Below are positions 1-12,093 of a stretch of 64,000 nucleotides of DNA, one piece after another. The position numbers were made by a program, and so were the translations under genes. Source of the DNA: Mycocentrospora acerina (Eukaryota > Ascomycota > Dothideomycetes > Pleosporales); the NCBI GenBank assembly GCA_022701365.1, contig JAKUHH010000150.1, positions 1-64,000 on the forward strand, read 5' to 3'. The notes below the pieces were generated by a model that saw nothing but the letters and a program-made list of their open reading frames with translations, searched no databases and had not been told where the DNA came from. Each line of letters begins with the position of its first letter. Positions within the stretch are counted from its first letter, which is position 1.

Positions 1-3000
1 AGTAATTAAAAAGCAGTTTCTTATTTATCTTTCTACTAGAATATTATTTCTTTCTATATAAGCTTAGTAAGTAGTATTGTGTAGTATAAATAGTCTTTTA
101 TAAATCTTCTGTTAAAGTTGCAGAATCCTAAGAATGCCTAAATTTCTTTTACTATTTTTAGTTATAGCTATTCTTTTACAGTTCTAGTTTTTTCTTTGCT
201 TATCTATACTCCTTCTATTCCTACTATAAAGCCTAGGAATTCTACTTCTATTTTATAAAACTTGCATTTCTCTAGTTTAAGCTATAGTTTAGCTTTCTCT
301 AATACTGTAAGTACCTTCTTAACATGCTTAATATATTCCTCTATATTATCTAAGTAAATAAGGATATTATCTAGGTAAGTAATAGTAAATATATCTAAGT
401 ACTCTTATAGTACATTGTTTATTAGTGCTTAGCATGTTGCTAGTGTGTTAGTAAGACTAAAGGGCATAACAGTATATTTATAGTGTCTGTAGCACGTTTA
501 AAAAGCAGTCTTCTATTCTTTACCTTTCTTTATTTGTATTAGGTTATACGCGCCTCTTAAGTCTAGGGCTGTAAAGATCTTTACTTAAGAAAGTCTATCT
601 TATAACTCTAATATATTTAGTAGTAAATATCTGTTCTTAATTATAATATTATTTAACTTCTAGTAGTTAATACATAGTTAAAAGGTTCTATCTTTCTTAG
701 GTATAAAGAGGATAGGGTAACCTACTAGTAATTCTAATTCCTTAATAAATCCTTTCTTAAGATTCTTAGCTATGTACTTATAAAGTACCTTAAGCTCTTT
801 CTCTAATAATCTGTATATTAGCTTAAAAGTTAGTTACTTTCTTTCTTGCAGGATAACTTTATAATCTTAGGGCTAATGCTTAGCTAGCACAGCTATACCT
901 AACTCTTCTTAAAAGAGGCAGTCTTATGCTTAATACTCTTTAGAGATAATAAGAGTTATATATTTTCTTACTTCTCTATAGGTTTCTCCTTAAACTCTTA
1001 CTTTATAACTTATAGAGCTATTAGTGTCTGCAGAGTTAACTCTTACTATCTTAAGGATATCTTTCTTTAAAGTAATATTGTTAATTATCTTCTTATCTAC
1101 CTTTATTTAATAATAAAGCGCAGGCTTTAATATAGTTGTATAGGTACATTGCTTAAAAGTAAGACTCTGTCTTGCCTATAATATTATTAGGTTATGCTTT
1201 TATAACCAAGGAAGTCCTAAAATAATATTATAAGTAGCTATCCTAAAGATATTAAAAGTAATCTGTTCTTAGTGTAACTAGATCTAAAGAGTTATTAGTT
1301 TAGATTTATATTATATTTCTAATTCTTCTAGTATTAGTTGCCTATTTGCTACTGTAATAGAGTATAGAGTGTGTTTTTAGTATGCGTTTAGTCTAGCTGT
1401 GTACACAGCTTTTCTTAATATGTAATTAGTTTATGCTCTAGAGTCTAACAGTGTATTTATCTAGTATCTGTTAAGTCTTATTTATAGCTTAACTAGTTCT
1501 GCAGAATTTATTACATTAAGTTATCTAGCGTTATTCTAGGTGCGTAGCACTAACCTAAAAAAGGCTAGTCTTAAAATCTATTTATGCGCTTTACTTCTAC
1601 ATGCTTAACGCATTTAAGGTTTATATAAGTAATCTATTAGTATTAGTTACAGACTTTGTTAACTATAAGTTTTATCTAGAAAATCTCTGCTAGATTATTA
1701 GTTTTAAGAAAATGCATTTTATTATATTTATCTTAAAGGTAGTTTTTACATTTATTGTGCTTATAGTTAAACTATTAGTATTTGCATTTATTTCTGTGTG
1801 CTAGAAACTATCCTGCCTTTACTTTTTTACTGTAGTAGTCTGTATATATGTTATAGGAGCATACTGTCTATAATATAGCTATGTAATTCTTATTTCTATA
1901 GTCTAGGTAGTATCTTAGTTATTCTAAGTTAGGAGTGTTAGCATTATTCCTGCTAAGCTTATTGTCCTAACTATTTAGTAGTGTATATTCTTATGTTTCT
2001 TTAGTAAATACTTAGGTGTCTTTTAATAGGCTTAGTGTTGCTAATTGTGCTAGCATTTATAAGGCTAATTAGGATTTTAAGGTGTTAATAACTACTTAGT
2101 TATTGTCTAAATCTTTGTAAAAGGCATCTTTTATGTCTAGAGGTGCAAATATAATTGCATTTACCTGTCTAGTAACTATATTCTTAGATCTACAGTTTTT
2201 AGATATGTAGCCTAGCTTGCTATAGCTATAATAAGTTTACGTAGACTTATTACAGTTATTATTACTATTTCTAGTATCCTTTTGCAGATTTCCTTTATAC
2301 TCTTAGCTTTTGTTAATATTATTAAGGTGTATAGATTTAGGTCCTTAAGAGCTATAGATTCTGTTACTCTTTCCTTAATATCTAGATTGTTGTCTATAGT
2401 TAAATTGTTAAGTAGTGTTAGCAGCATATAGTAGTTATTGTCTACAATTATTGTTAGTAGATCTATATCTAAGTTAAGGTTAACTATCTTGTTATAATTC
2501 TATAGATAGCTTATAGAGAGTATTGTTAATACTAATAGCTACTTTAACTAGTTTGCTAAGGCTGTTAAGTGTAGAACTACTTCTTATAAGTTCTTCTTTA
2601 ACTTTAGGCTTAAGTCCTTAGCAGAACATAGTTATAAGTGCTTTGTTGTCCTAGTCTGTAAGTAATGTATACTGCTAAAAAGTTATAGCATATTTAGCAG
2701 CAGAGTAAGTTTACCTAAGCGTTTAGATAGATCTACTAGTAGTAGTTGCTTTATTAGCAAGTCTAAATACCTTGCAGGCGTGTTCTTTAAATTTGCTAAA
2801 GTCTCTTATCTAAAGCTTTACTTTATTAGATGTATTACTGTTTATATACTTAATTATAAAGGGTTTAATCTATTAGAGGGCTTGTCCTCTTATATAAGTT
2901 AAAGCTAGTAAGACATATTTGTCTTCTAAGATACGTTCTCCCTAGAAGTTAAAGAAGAGGTCTAACTAGAGAAGCTATTTATCTAGCTTCCTTCTATCTC

Positions 3001-3420
3001 TATAATAGAAGTTAGGGTTAGCAACTTTATAGCTTCTATAGTAGCTAACAGAGGGTTCTTAAGTACTGCTAAAGGTAGCACTGTTTCTTAAATTATTACT
3101 TATCTTAAAGGTGTTTAAAATGTTAAGATCCTATTCTATACTTAATCTTAGTAGTTAATAACCTTCTAATACTAGTACTAATGTAGAACAGGTTTAAGGT
3201 TAGTTCTTAAGGATAGAGTAGGTTTAAGGAAATAAGATTAGTTTAATGCATGTATTAATAATACACTGTAATTAAAGGTAAGAAGTAATAAATAGATTAA
3301 TTAATAAGGTTAAACATATTACTATAAGGGTAGTGTTCCTACTAACTATTTACTTAATTATAATGTAGTATTTAGTACTAATTATAATGCTTAGTGTACT
3401 AATTACAACTAATTATACCA
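1..3420 (-). mobile_element. Gypsy-1: degenerate Ty3/Gypsy LTR retrotransposon, left part outside the window
   Basis: Very AT-rich and full of stops. On the minus strand a Gypsy reverse transcriptase is still readable: an MPFxLTNxxAT motif starts at about 467 and a YLDNILIY motif (from YLDDILIYS) lies at about 340-380. A Gag-type stretch reading FFNF..ERILEDKYVLLALTYIRG sits at about 2,870-2,960, so the order on the minus strand is gag then pol. Integrase and the 3' LTR would lie left of base 1. The 5' LTR and leader probably occupy about 3,060-3,420, but no second LTR is present to define their edges. Many stops are TAA or TAG where related proteins have Gln, as RIP produces. The element is not functional. 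Confidence 0.8.
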
Positions 3421-3530
3421 AGCACTGAGCACATCACGTGATCTAGGTTGCTCAGTTGCGGCGAGGCTGGTTGATTAGTCAGGGCGCATCCCTTGCCCAA
3501 CCTGGCCTTAACAAGGAGCTAAGTAAGCTA
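3421..3530. other. Short GC-richer segment between two retroelement relics
   Basis: About 110 bp with normal C and G content, including a CACGTG box near 3,436, between two heavily RIP-mutated blocks. No reading frame or repeat partner was seen. It may be a remnant of the pre-insertion sequence. Confidence 0.35.
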
Positions 3531-3539
3531 CTAATAGTT

Positions 3540-5950
3540 ACTTCTTAAAGACTAGCTTATATAGAGTCTTCTAGTCTAATGGTTATATAAGTGTAATATT
3601 AGTAATCTTTATAGTAGTAATTACTAGCTTATTTAACAGTAATTTTAGTAGGCCTACTTATAGCCTAATTGCTTAAGCCTTAGTAATAATAATGTTGCTT
3701 ACTATCTTAGCTAGTCCTAATTAGGCAGGAGTGTTAGGTGCTTAAAGCTTAATCTTAATTCTTAAGAGCCTTGCTATCTTATATAGCTTAAGACTGTAGC
3801 CTTACTTGCTATTAACTTTAAGTATATTAATAGTATACTTAAATTAATGTTAAATCTTATTTATTAAGGTCTTAAGTGCTAGTAGGAGCATAGCATATAT
3901 CTTTTGTGCTAGCGTTACTAACTTATGCTATTTAGAGTGCTTATATACTGTATATAGCATGTAGTAATCTCTATTATAGCATGCCTCTCCTGTTAGTAGG
4001 AGCTGCACTAGATTAATTGCAATTTAATAGAAAGGCCTTATAGCTTAATCTATAAGCTTTCTCTTGCTTACCTAAGCAGTTATCTTAGCCTCTATACACA
4101 CACTGCAATCTAAGAGCTAAAGCCCTCTAGCCTTAAGCTTTAAGGTTATACCTTAAATATTATTAGATAGGTAATCTATATATTCTTATAAGCATATACA
4201 AATAGCCTATAAGTATTAACATAAATAGTTAAAATTAGCCTTTAATCTTTTCTTAATAGCTTATAAGCTTGTCTATGTACTAAGCCTTAAGCTAGTCTAT
4301 ATTATAGCTTATAAGTAGCTAAAAAGCTACTAAGCTTAGGTCTATTACTTTCTAGAGCATCTATTAGCTAATAGCTATCTAAGTGCTGCAGTAAGCATAT
4401 AACATTTAATAGGTAGTGCTAATAGACTATATCTTATCCTAAGTTAAATTAGATGCCTACTGCTTAGTATCTTAAGAGACTATTAATATTTATAAAGAAG
4501 CTCTTTACTAGAGTAATATAAGTAAGCTTAATTTAGCCTAGGCCTTAAGGAGTGTTAACACTAAGTGTTATATTACCTTAAGCCTAGATAGCTACTATTA
4601 TTTTACCTGCATATATAATGTTACTAGGTGTAGCTTTCTTAGTCTCTATCTAACTAAAGCTAGTAGTATTGCAGATATATATATTTAATCTTAAGTCTAA
4701 GATCTATTAGTTAATAATTAGTAAAGCTTAGTGCTCTCTTATATGTAGCTTTATAGCTAAGAAAGATTAATAGGTTATAAAGCTCTTACCTAAGTAACTA
4801 GGCTGCTTACTGTTATTAAAACTAAGAGGTTCTTAAGTAGCTAGCAATAGCATCTTACTATTATAAGAAAGGCTTCTTTTTATTTTTTTAACACGCTCTT
4901 TATCTTTTAGAGCTTTAGCTACACACTCTAGCTTCTTCTTATTTAGCTTAAAGCTTTTTAGCTAATCTAATATAAGATAAAAGTACTTAAAATAGTAGTA
5001 CTTATCTCTATATACACACCTTAGTGTAAATTATAGATTTCTAAGAGCTTATCCTTATCTTTAGCTATAAGCTAGGCCTTAAGTTAAGCTTTAACTTAAG
5101 CCTTAAGCTTAAGCCTTGTAGTAGCCTAGTGCTGCGCCTAAGGTTATAAATATTCCTAGTAGCATAGTAGTAGCCTGTCTAGTGCATTAATAGTAAGTCT
5201 TAAATTAAGATATATAATCTGCAAAAGATATAATAGTCTTTACTTTTTTTTTTAAATCTCTTTTTCTATTAATCCTTAGTAAGTAGCTGTAGCCTATTCT
5301 AGTGCTATGCTCTTTACTATAGTTAGAAAGTTATCTTATACTTAATAGCCTATAGTTTTAAGTAGTTTAGCCTACTTATATTAGTTAATAATATTAATCT
5401 AGTTATCTAACTAATATTTAATATCTCTTCTTTAAGTCTTCTCCTGCAGTGCTTTATATTTAATAATAAGCTCTTAAGCTTATGTAGCAGTAGTTAGTGC
5501 TAGCTGCTACCTAAGGCTATTAGCCTGCTATATAGGTCCTCTATGTTAGAGATTAGATAGAGATAGTGTGTAGTAATTATGCTGCTAATCTCTATTATTA
5601 GTTTACCCTCCCTATGTTTTAGTTTAGTGTACTCTGCCTGCTTTTGCCTCTAGTTATAGAGCAGCTTAATATAGAGCACCTTCTCTTCTGTATTTAGGTT
5701 ACTAATAGTTATTATATTTAGTTTAACCTGTTATATAGTAGGTTTCTAAGAAGCTATAAAGATAAGTAGCTTATCTTTAGGTTAAGTAATATTACAGTAC
5801 TCTTATATACTATCTACTACAGCTCTTTCTTCGCGTAGTTAATACTATACTTCCTAGTCTGCTAGTTTGTCTAAAATAATAGTTAATTAAGTAACTAATA
5901 AGTTACTGCGTAGTGTTATAGTAGTAATAGACTGCTGTTACTTAAGCTGC
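3540..5950 (-). mobile_element. Degenerate retroelement, probably a Copia-type gag/protease region
   Basis: Strongly AT-rich, without open frames. On the minus strand, about 4,640 down to 4,370, an interrupted frame resembles the protease to GAG-pre-integrase segment of fungal Copia polyproteins (pattern V.TP.G...I.L......SF..N..SL followed by a region ending in a Leu-rich block). Upstream on the same strand, about 5,590-5,700, is a Lys/Glu-rich frame that could be Gag. I found no reverse transcriptase or LTR pair, so the element is truncated or the assignment is wrong. Confidence 0.4.
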
Positions 5951-6003
5951 TGTTGCTGTTATTGCTACAGTTTTACACATAATAGGTTAATTAGTGCTAA
6001 TTA

Positions 6004-6048
6004 ATAGATAGATTAATTAATAGATAGATTAAATAGATAGATAGATAG
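6004..6048. repeat. TAGA-type microsatellite
   Basis: Imperfect runs of TAGA/TAGATTAA units ending in four or five GATA repeats. Confidence 0.8.
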
Positions 6049-6143
6049 CTGTAGCTAGGTGTTGCTAGCAGCTATAGAAAAGATAGAAAAGATAGACAAG
6101 TTTTGTTAATTGCTAAAGCAATTAAGGCTTATAACTATAAGTA

Positions 6144-6264
6144 AATAATTAGGAGAAACTTGTTGTATTATTAAGAGTATAGGACTTAGAGACTATATAG
6201 GAGTTAAGTGCTCACGTGCAAGCACACGTGCTTGCACCCGTGCGCTCTTAGGCGTAGGCTGACA
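6144..6264 (+). repeat. Dispersed repeat R, copy 1
   Basis: One of three copies of a roughly 100-120 bp sequence (others at 40,227-40,336 minus and 41,645-41,742 plus). The shared core runs from a GGAGGAACTTGTT-like start through GGACTCGGAGACTAT to GAGTGCTCAC and ends at CTGACA. This copy contains a near-perfect 22-bp palindrome at 6,216-6,237 made of GTGCAAGCAC arms. It may be the end of an LTR or of a DNA transposon. Confidence 0.7.
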
Positions 6265-6355
6265 TAATCACTCAAAGAATTTACTTTAATAAGTCATTAT
6301 TTTCAGAAATATGCCCTAACAGATTATTCCTTAACTCACTTAGGAGCACCAAGTG

Positions 6356-6396
6356 CCTCTAGGGGGTGTACCGGCCTACTAAGTAGGCCTTAGAGG
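6356..6396. repeat. Two-tier inverted repeat (potential hairpin)
   Basis: Outer arms CCTCTA (6,356-6,361) and TAGAGG (6,391-6,396), inner arms GGCCTAC (6,373-6,379) and GTAGGCC (6,383-6,389) with a 3-base loop. This is AT/GC-balanced DNA inside an AT-rich stretch (5,950-7,000) that shows no gene. Confidence 0.5.
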
Positions 6397-7130
6397 TAGT
6401 CTAGATTACTTGCAAGTAACTAGTCTATCTTTTAGGTTAAATATTTATACATCTATTACATTTATAACATGTTAGGGCGCAATTTGAGTTATCTAAATAG
6501 ACAGTTAAAAGAAGAAACAACCTTAGAATGGCAAACAAGCTAGCAACAAGCTAAAGAGAAAGAAAAAGGTAAAAGCTATAATAGTAATACTAAAGGGTAA
6601 CCTATGTTTACTCTTAGGAGGGAAAACAGCGCCTCATAGACTAACGTCTGCATAGGCATTATTGTATTTTAGTCTAGCTAGTTAGATAGACTAATACAAT
6701 ATAAATGAAGAAAAATAAAGAAAAAAGAAAAAAAGAGCGCAATTTGTCTTACAATATACGTATACTATACTAAGACTCTACTTACATTGCAATGTGAGAT
6801 TTAGAGAAACGTTAAATTTACATTGCTATAAAAGTGAAGTTTGTATTATTTAAAAAGCAGTGTTTTTATTTCATCATATATTTTAAAAATAGAAATGATT
6901 ATTGTAAGAAGTGAAACCTAATTTTTGTATGTCTAATTTCTAAGTCATATTTAGTATAGTAATTAGTTTCTATTCCTAAAGCTAAACGTAATTGTGAACA
7001 AGTAAACTTATTTCATCTTTTCTCATTTAAGAAGTAGTACCCAGCATCCGACACCCTGACGCTTAGCACGCACAATGAGTGCGCGCTACTTTGACATAGA
7101 CAAACCACGTTGAAATTACATCCCATTACA

Positions 7131-7538
7131 CTATTGCATTTGAAACAGCCCCAGTCCAACGAAAGCAGTAGCGACAGCACCCACACAAAGCACACCGATA
7201 CCAATATCCCATTCCTCTGCACTCCTCGCCGACACCCACAAGTCGACGACACACACCAGCACCCACGATGAGAGTAAGACCCCCATCTCCTTAGCTTTCC
7301 CTTGCAAGTAAAACCAGAACAAAGTTGACGCAGCAGCTACATCGCGAATACCGAGGAAGACCATTGCTTTATCGTTGATTTCACGGCCTTCGTGTGTCTT
7401 TGGGAAGACTCCGAGGGACTTGGCCGCCGTCATTGGTGAAACAAGAGAGAGAGTCCCGAGAGCGAAGATTGTCGTTGTAAGACCAAGGCCTACTTGATTC
7501 CACGTCGAGGGGCGGAGTAAGCTGTTGGGGAACGGCAT
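7131..7538 (-). CDS. DUF4267-type small integral membrane protein
   Basis: A 135-residue single-exon protein starting at the ATG at 7,536-7,538 and ending at TAG. It has four hydrophobic stretches (about residues 13-35, 58-78, 84-103 and 110-132), as in the four-helix membrane proteins of the fungal DUF4267 family. A conserved-looking segment (NDKAMVFLGIRDVAAAS, about residues 55-71) sits at the second helix. The molecular function of the family is unknown; members often sit near metabolic gene clusters. Base composition is normal, in sharp contrast to the AT-rich DNA on both sides, and no stop interrupts it, so RIP has not damaged it. It is alone in its island. Confidence 0.8.
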   Translation of the reverse strand: MPFPNSLLRPSTWNQVGLGLTTTIFALGTLSLVSPMTAAKSLGVFPKTHEGREINDKAMVFLGIRDVAAASTLFWFYLQGKAKEMGVLLSSWVLVCVVDLWVSARSAEEWDIGIGVLCVGAVATAFVGLGLFQMQ

Positions 7539-7833
7539 TAGGAAAGCTTTATGAGATGGATCAGAGGGTAGAAATGACGGATATGTGGTGAACAGAGGTA
7601 TGGTGGTTTGTATGGGGCCTTAAACATTTGCTTGCGAAACGTGGACATATGTACATGCAGATACAAAATATCTGGAATCAATTCCGCTGTTGACTAAGAA
7701 TTATAGCAGCGCTTACTAAACTCCTTCAGTCCGGGAATGGCTTACGTAAAAAATATTTCTGTTCTTCCGGAGAATCGCGGACGATAGACTGTACAATTTA
7801 CGATCACATCAGCCAAAACTGTGGGATTATCAT

Positions 7834-8271
7834 TTAGTAAGTTGGGCAAAATTCTTTCCACCTACATGTAGTTTCCAACCACCCAAAATAAAGGTTCACC
7901 GGCCTCGTAACGCTTGATATTATCGCCTCTGCGCTCTTGAAATAGCTATCGGTGAGTTCCTTATATTCTTGTAATTGCTGCACTTTTGTCTGGTGTTTGT
8001 AATACTTTTCTGGAAGCTGCTCGTATGTATGCCCTGCCTCGATCCACACTCCGCGGTCGACTCCAGAGTCTACAACTACACACAGTAGATCACTCAGATC
8101 CACAAAGATTGGCACAAACAGAGGAACTTTATATCGGACTGTATACCGAATAACAACTTGCGTATGCAAACTTCCTCTCACCCTCAGGTAAGAGAAATAG
8201 CTACCTGAATCACCACATGAATCGTAACTACAAGCTACTAAAGCGACTGTGTTTACCCTGCTTCGTCGCAC
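7834..8271 (-). pseudogene. Open frame of unknown identity, probably a gene fragment
   Basis: About 145 codons are open on the minus strand, but the frame opens with GTG and I see no ATG in it, so it cannot be a complete single-exon gene as it stands. The C-terminal half (about 65 residues, beginning GHTYEQLPEKYYKHQ) is hydrophilic and protein-like; the N-terminal half is Val/Ser-rich and less convincing. I recognise no family. It shares the GC-balanced island with the DUF4267 gene and lies about 300 bp upstream of that gene on the same strand. It could be the last exon of a gene whose 5' part was lost to the AT-rich DNA beyond 8,400, or a chance frame. Confidence 0.3.
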
Positions 8272-9012
8272 ATAACCTGGGTGTCGCCCGAATCGTTGGC
8301 CGACTAATCGAGGTGGCGGGGACTATTGCGGCTAGCCACGTCGTCATACGAGTGATAATGTCTTGATTTCTTCGAGTGCGCGGATATTAAAGAAGATCTT
8401 ATTAATGTTCTGGTTGGATGATAATTACAAGGTTTGTATATGTAAATAAGATTTATTTCCCTATTTAGAAGACAAATTCGCCAAGCTTTTTGAATTTTCA
8501 GTTTTATAGGATAAAACCTGTTTAAGTAACTTAAACAGGCTAGACAATTTAAATGTCTTCAAACTAGAAATCAGCTCAAAGGCTAGAACCTATAGTCACT
8601 CTGAGCAATGTAAGAAAACCTCTAAAAGAATAAGTGAAGTTCACAGTGCAGCTAGGTCTAAGTAGGAACTACCACCTGCAACGTTAAGCAACAAAGCACA
8701 ATTAAGGGTAGCTTTAGAAAAGCCTTAGTAAGAAAAAATAGTACATTAATAAGACAAGCTAGAAAAATAGACAAAGTGTAACATATTTATTATGATTTTA
8801 CTACTAATTAATCTTAAATAATAACATTAAACCTTCTACTTTTAATATTCTAGGTTAGGATAATGTGATACCCTTAAGCGCAGTAATTTGAGTAATATGT
8901 TACATCAGAAAACAGGTTAAATTTATTAGTGGTGTTTATTGTATATTCTATTGCTTGTTATGCTAATTAAAAAATCTGATTTTATTCTTAGTTAATTTTG
9001 CTACCTATGTTA
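8272..9012. other. Island edge and AT-rich spacer with a perfect palindrome
   Basis: Composition shifts from balanced to AT-rich at about 8,400. A perfect hairpin (11-bp arms CCTGTTTAAGT, 1-base loop) lies at 8,517-8,539. No gene or repeat partner was recognised. Confidence 0.6.
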
Positions 9013-11528
9013 TCCCTTGATCTGCTACACTATACCCTGGATTTCAGCCTAAGTTTAGGCTAATTATAATAGGGCTTAGCATTAGTAAGTCAGCGTTCTT
9101 ACAGCCACGTAATAAACTTTAAGTATCTTTAAACTATTAACTATACTATAACACTTAAACTATCTATCTATACATATAAACTATACCTTTTTACTGCTTA
9201 TGCTATAGCTCTACGCAGTTGCTTAGATAATAACTTTATGCCTAAAGATGCGCCCTCTATATAAAAAACGCAGAAGCAGCTATTATCTGCATACCTTAAA
9301 GGCTGCAGCAACTCTCTGCCTATATAGGTTTCCCTTATAATTAACAACCTAAACACTAGAGGCTGCCTACAGCTGCTTTACTATAAAAGTAAGCCTTGTT
9401 AGAGCCCTATAGAGCTATTTAGGCTGTTCTTTACTAATAAGGAGATCTTAAATATATGTTACTACACTAACAAGAATGCTTATTGCTAACATCTACCTAG
9501 GCTAGCGCAGGAGTTTGTCTGCCTATAGCTAGATATAACACCTTATAAGCTCTACAGCTATTTTACTATATAGATACACATAGGCATATATTAGGAGTTA
9601 TTAATTAGTAACTATTAGCGCACTAATAAGTAATTTAGAGTATTCTACACCTATCTATATAAAATTATAGGCTACTAATGTTTTAAGCAAATTAATTGTT
9701 ACTTCTATATTATACCTCTGCATAACATTAGCAGCCTGTTTAAACATCTATTTAAATAAGTTTAGGAGTTTTCTAAGCATGTCTGTTGTGTTAGCTAATG
9801 CTACTAGAGCCTAAAGCAAAACTTAGCTGTAAATAAGAGTATAACTTGCTTTTATAGGCGTGCTAAAGAGAAAACAATAATTAATTATAAGTCTAACTTA
9901 ACAGAGTATAAGATATAGCAGCTTAGAGATTTTAGGTATTAGTTAAACTACCTCTTTTATAGCAAAGGTTTAAAACAGGAGGACAGCCTTTACAAAATTA
10001 ACCTACATTATGCAGCCTTTAGGTTCTGCCTAACAAAAGCTCTTATGCTTTACCTTGCTATTAACTACCTTGCTAGTAATATTAATACCTAGCTGCGTAA
10101 GCCTAATAAGTATATAATATTTATAAATAACTTGTTTATATTAGTGCTGTTGCTTAAGGAGTTGCAATATACTAAGATAGCAAGGGCAGGCACTGTACAG
10201 ACAAAGAAGACTCTATGCAAAATTAATATAAGAGACATTCCTATTTAAGCATCTTAGGCATTACAGCAGCCTCTTACAAAATAAAAAGCTACAGCTCTAC
10301 CTATAATGTTATCTTAACTACCTAAAAAGCAAGGCTAGCCCTAGAAAAACACATTGCTAGCCTTAATATTATTGCTATTACCTCTACCTACACAGAAGAC
10401 TTAAAGTAGATAAGAAGACACCTAATTGTCTATTAAGTACAATTATAAGCAAGAGCTACTTATTGCTACTATTAATATTATTAGTAACCTTGCTAAAGGC
10501 TTCTTAGATAAGCTTATTACTATAAGGGCTTAGCGTAATAAACTTAATTAAGGTACTATCTATTTTAACATTTTAAGAAGTAGCAATATTAGAATAATAG
10601 CTTAGCGCAATAATAATGTTATATTATTTACTACAATGTTTAGAGATTTGTGTAAGACTGTTAAACAATTATAAAAAAGACTAGGCAAGAGCTAGACTAG
10701 AGCAGCTAAATTGCGCATTATTTTTAGAGACAAGATTTACAAATTACTGCCTATCCTAGTACTTATTAATATGTATAATAAGTATATAAATATAATAGAT
10801 TAATTTAATTAACTCTAGAGCTACTACTTACTTTAACAGATTTATTATAAAACCTAGAAGCCTCTATTTACTCTCTTCCTTAACATTGTACTTATAAACT
10901 CTTATAAGCTATTTGTTAGCAATTTAGTTTATAAATAAAATGCTTATAGGGGCTTTCTCCTTAATCTTATAGTTAAGCTTAAGGCCTTATTAAAGTCTTA
11001 AATACTCCTCTAAAAGCAGCTACTAATCTAAGCTATTACTATGCCTTATCTCTTTTACAAGCATAGTAAAATCTACGCTACTAGCAACTATTAACCTTAT
11101 TAAATTTGTACTTAAATAGGCTATCACGCAGCTTTAAAAACCCCTTTAAGCCCTATTTTAAGCTCTAAGCTTAACTCTATTTAATATGCAAGGTCCCTAA
11201 GAACTGTTTATAGCTGTTTAAGGTGTAAAAAAAATTTATTATCTTTATTAGTTAATCTATAAGAATTTAATAGAATTTAAAGCTAAGCTGTAGGTAACAT
11301 TATTTTGTGCAAAGCCTATATTGTAGATATAGTTATCTTAGAAATAAAACTTTTTCTTTTTAATCTTTATTATTAAGTTACATTATAAACTTAAAAGCTG
11401 CAAAGCTATACACATATTTTTTAGTAAAGAGCTTTAATTTTAGTGTTCTTTAGATGCCTTGCTGTAACAAATTATAATTAGCCTAAACTTAGGCTGAAAT
11501 CCAGGGCACAGTATAGCGGATCAAGGGA
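9013..11528 (+). mobile_element. PiggyBac-type DNA transposon, RIP-inactivated
   Basis: A 2.5-kb element with 58-bp terminal inverted repeats (9,013-9,070 and 11,471-11,528) beginning TCCCTTGATC and carrying an internal mini-palindrome AGCCTAAGTTTAGGCT. The plus-strand interior, about 9,390-10,660, reads with many stops as a DDE_Tnp_1_7 (PiggyBac) transposase. Recognisable blocks are an ELF..FFT.EE..ICYYTNKNA start, LYSYFTI.IHIG, a KYIIFINNLF.LVLLLKEL block that fits the FxDNLFTS motif, and AGTVQTKK. The stops are mostly TAA/TAG at positions where related proteins have Gln, Trp or Arg. Outside the ends lies TA on both sides (9,011-9,012 and 11,529-11,530), not the TTAA usual for PiggyBac. Confidence 0.85.
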
Positions 11529-11530
11529 TA

Positions 11531-12091
11531 GTTTAAAACTTAGCTCTATTATATACTTAGAAACTCTTATTACAATAAACCCTGTCTGTTTATACTTCAA
11601 AAAAATGTTGCAATGTTTAAATTTCTCTACATAGGGATATTAGATAGACTTTTTCTATTAATCTAAATAAGAAAAGTCCCATTTTTATACGTTAAAATGT
11701 TAGCTACTTATTAAATTACTGAACACCTTAAATGTTACTCTATATATATGTTAAAAAAGTTTACAATTAAATTACAACACTATTAAATCATTAGTACATA
11801 TTTAATTTTCTTTTAATATGTTCTATCTAATTTTCTTCATTAGTTTAAGTTGTAATTAGAGTTAAGTACTTACTTTTTTAATCCTAACAATGCATGTTCA
11901 TCACTTTCTATGTAATATCTTAGTTGTTGTTACTAAACTTATAATCTTTTTGCCCCAAAAAATAAAATTCAATAGCATATTAATACAAGTTAATCTTAAC
12001 TTATATCTTTTTTTATTCCTATATATCAGAAATTTACTTGCCATTAATCTCTCCATTTAAAAAAATCTTGACTGAGTTTTGTTCTGTTGCT
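11531..12091. other. AT-rich spacer between two DNA transposons
   Basis: About 560 bp of AT-rich DNA with no readable frame and no repeat partner that I could find. Confidence 0.6.
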
Positions 12092-12093
12092 TA

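Noticed and set aside
2212..2427. 71-codon minus-strand frame
   Set aside because: Lies inside the RIP-mutated Gypsy-1; part of the decayed polyprotein, not a gene.
4860..5300. Poly-T-containing region considered as a pogo-type transposase
   Set aside because: No DDE-type block could be read on either strand and no inverted ends were found.
7013..7252. 79-codon frame overlapping the 3' end of the DUF4267 gene
   Set aside because: Another frame of the same strand across the real gene; Cys/Val-rich with no family pattern.
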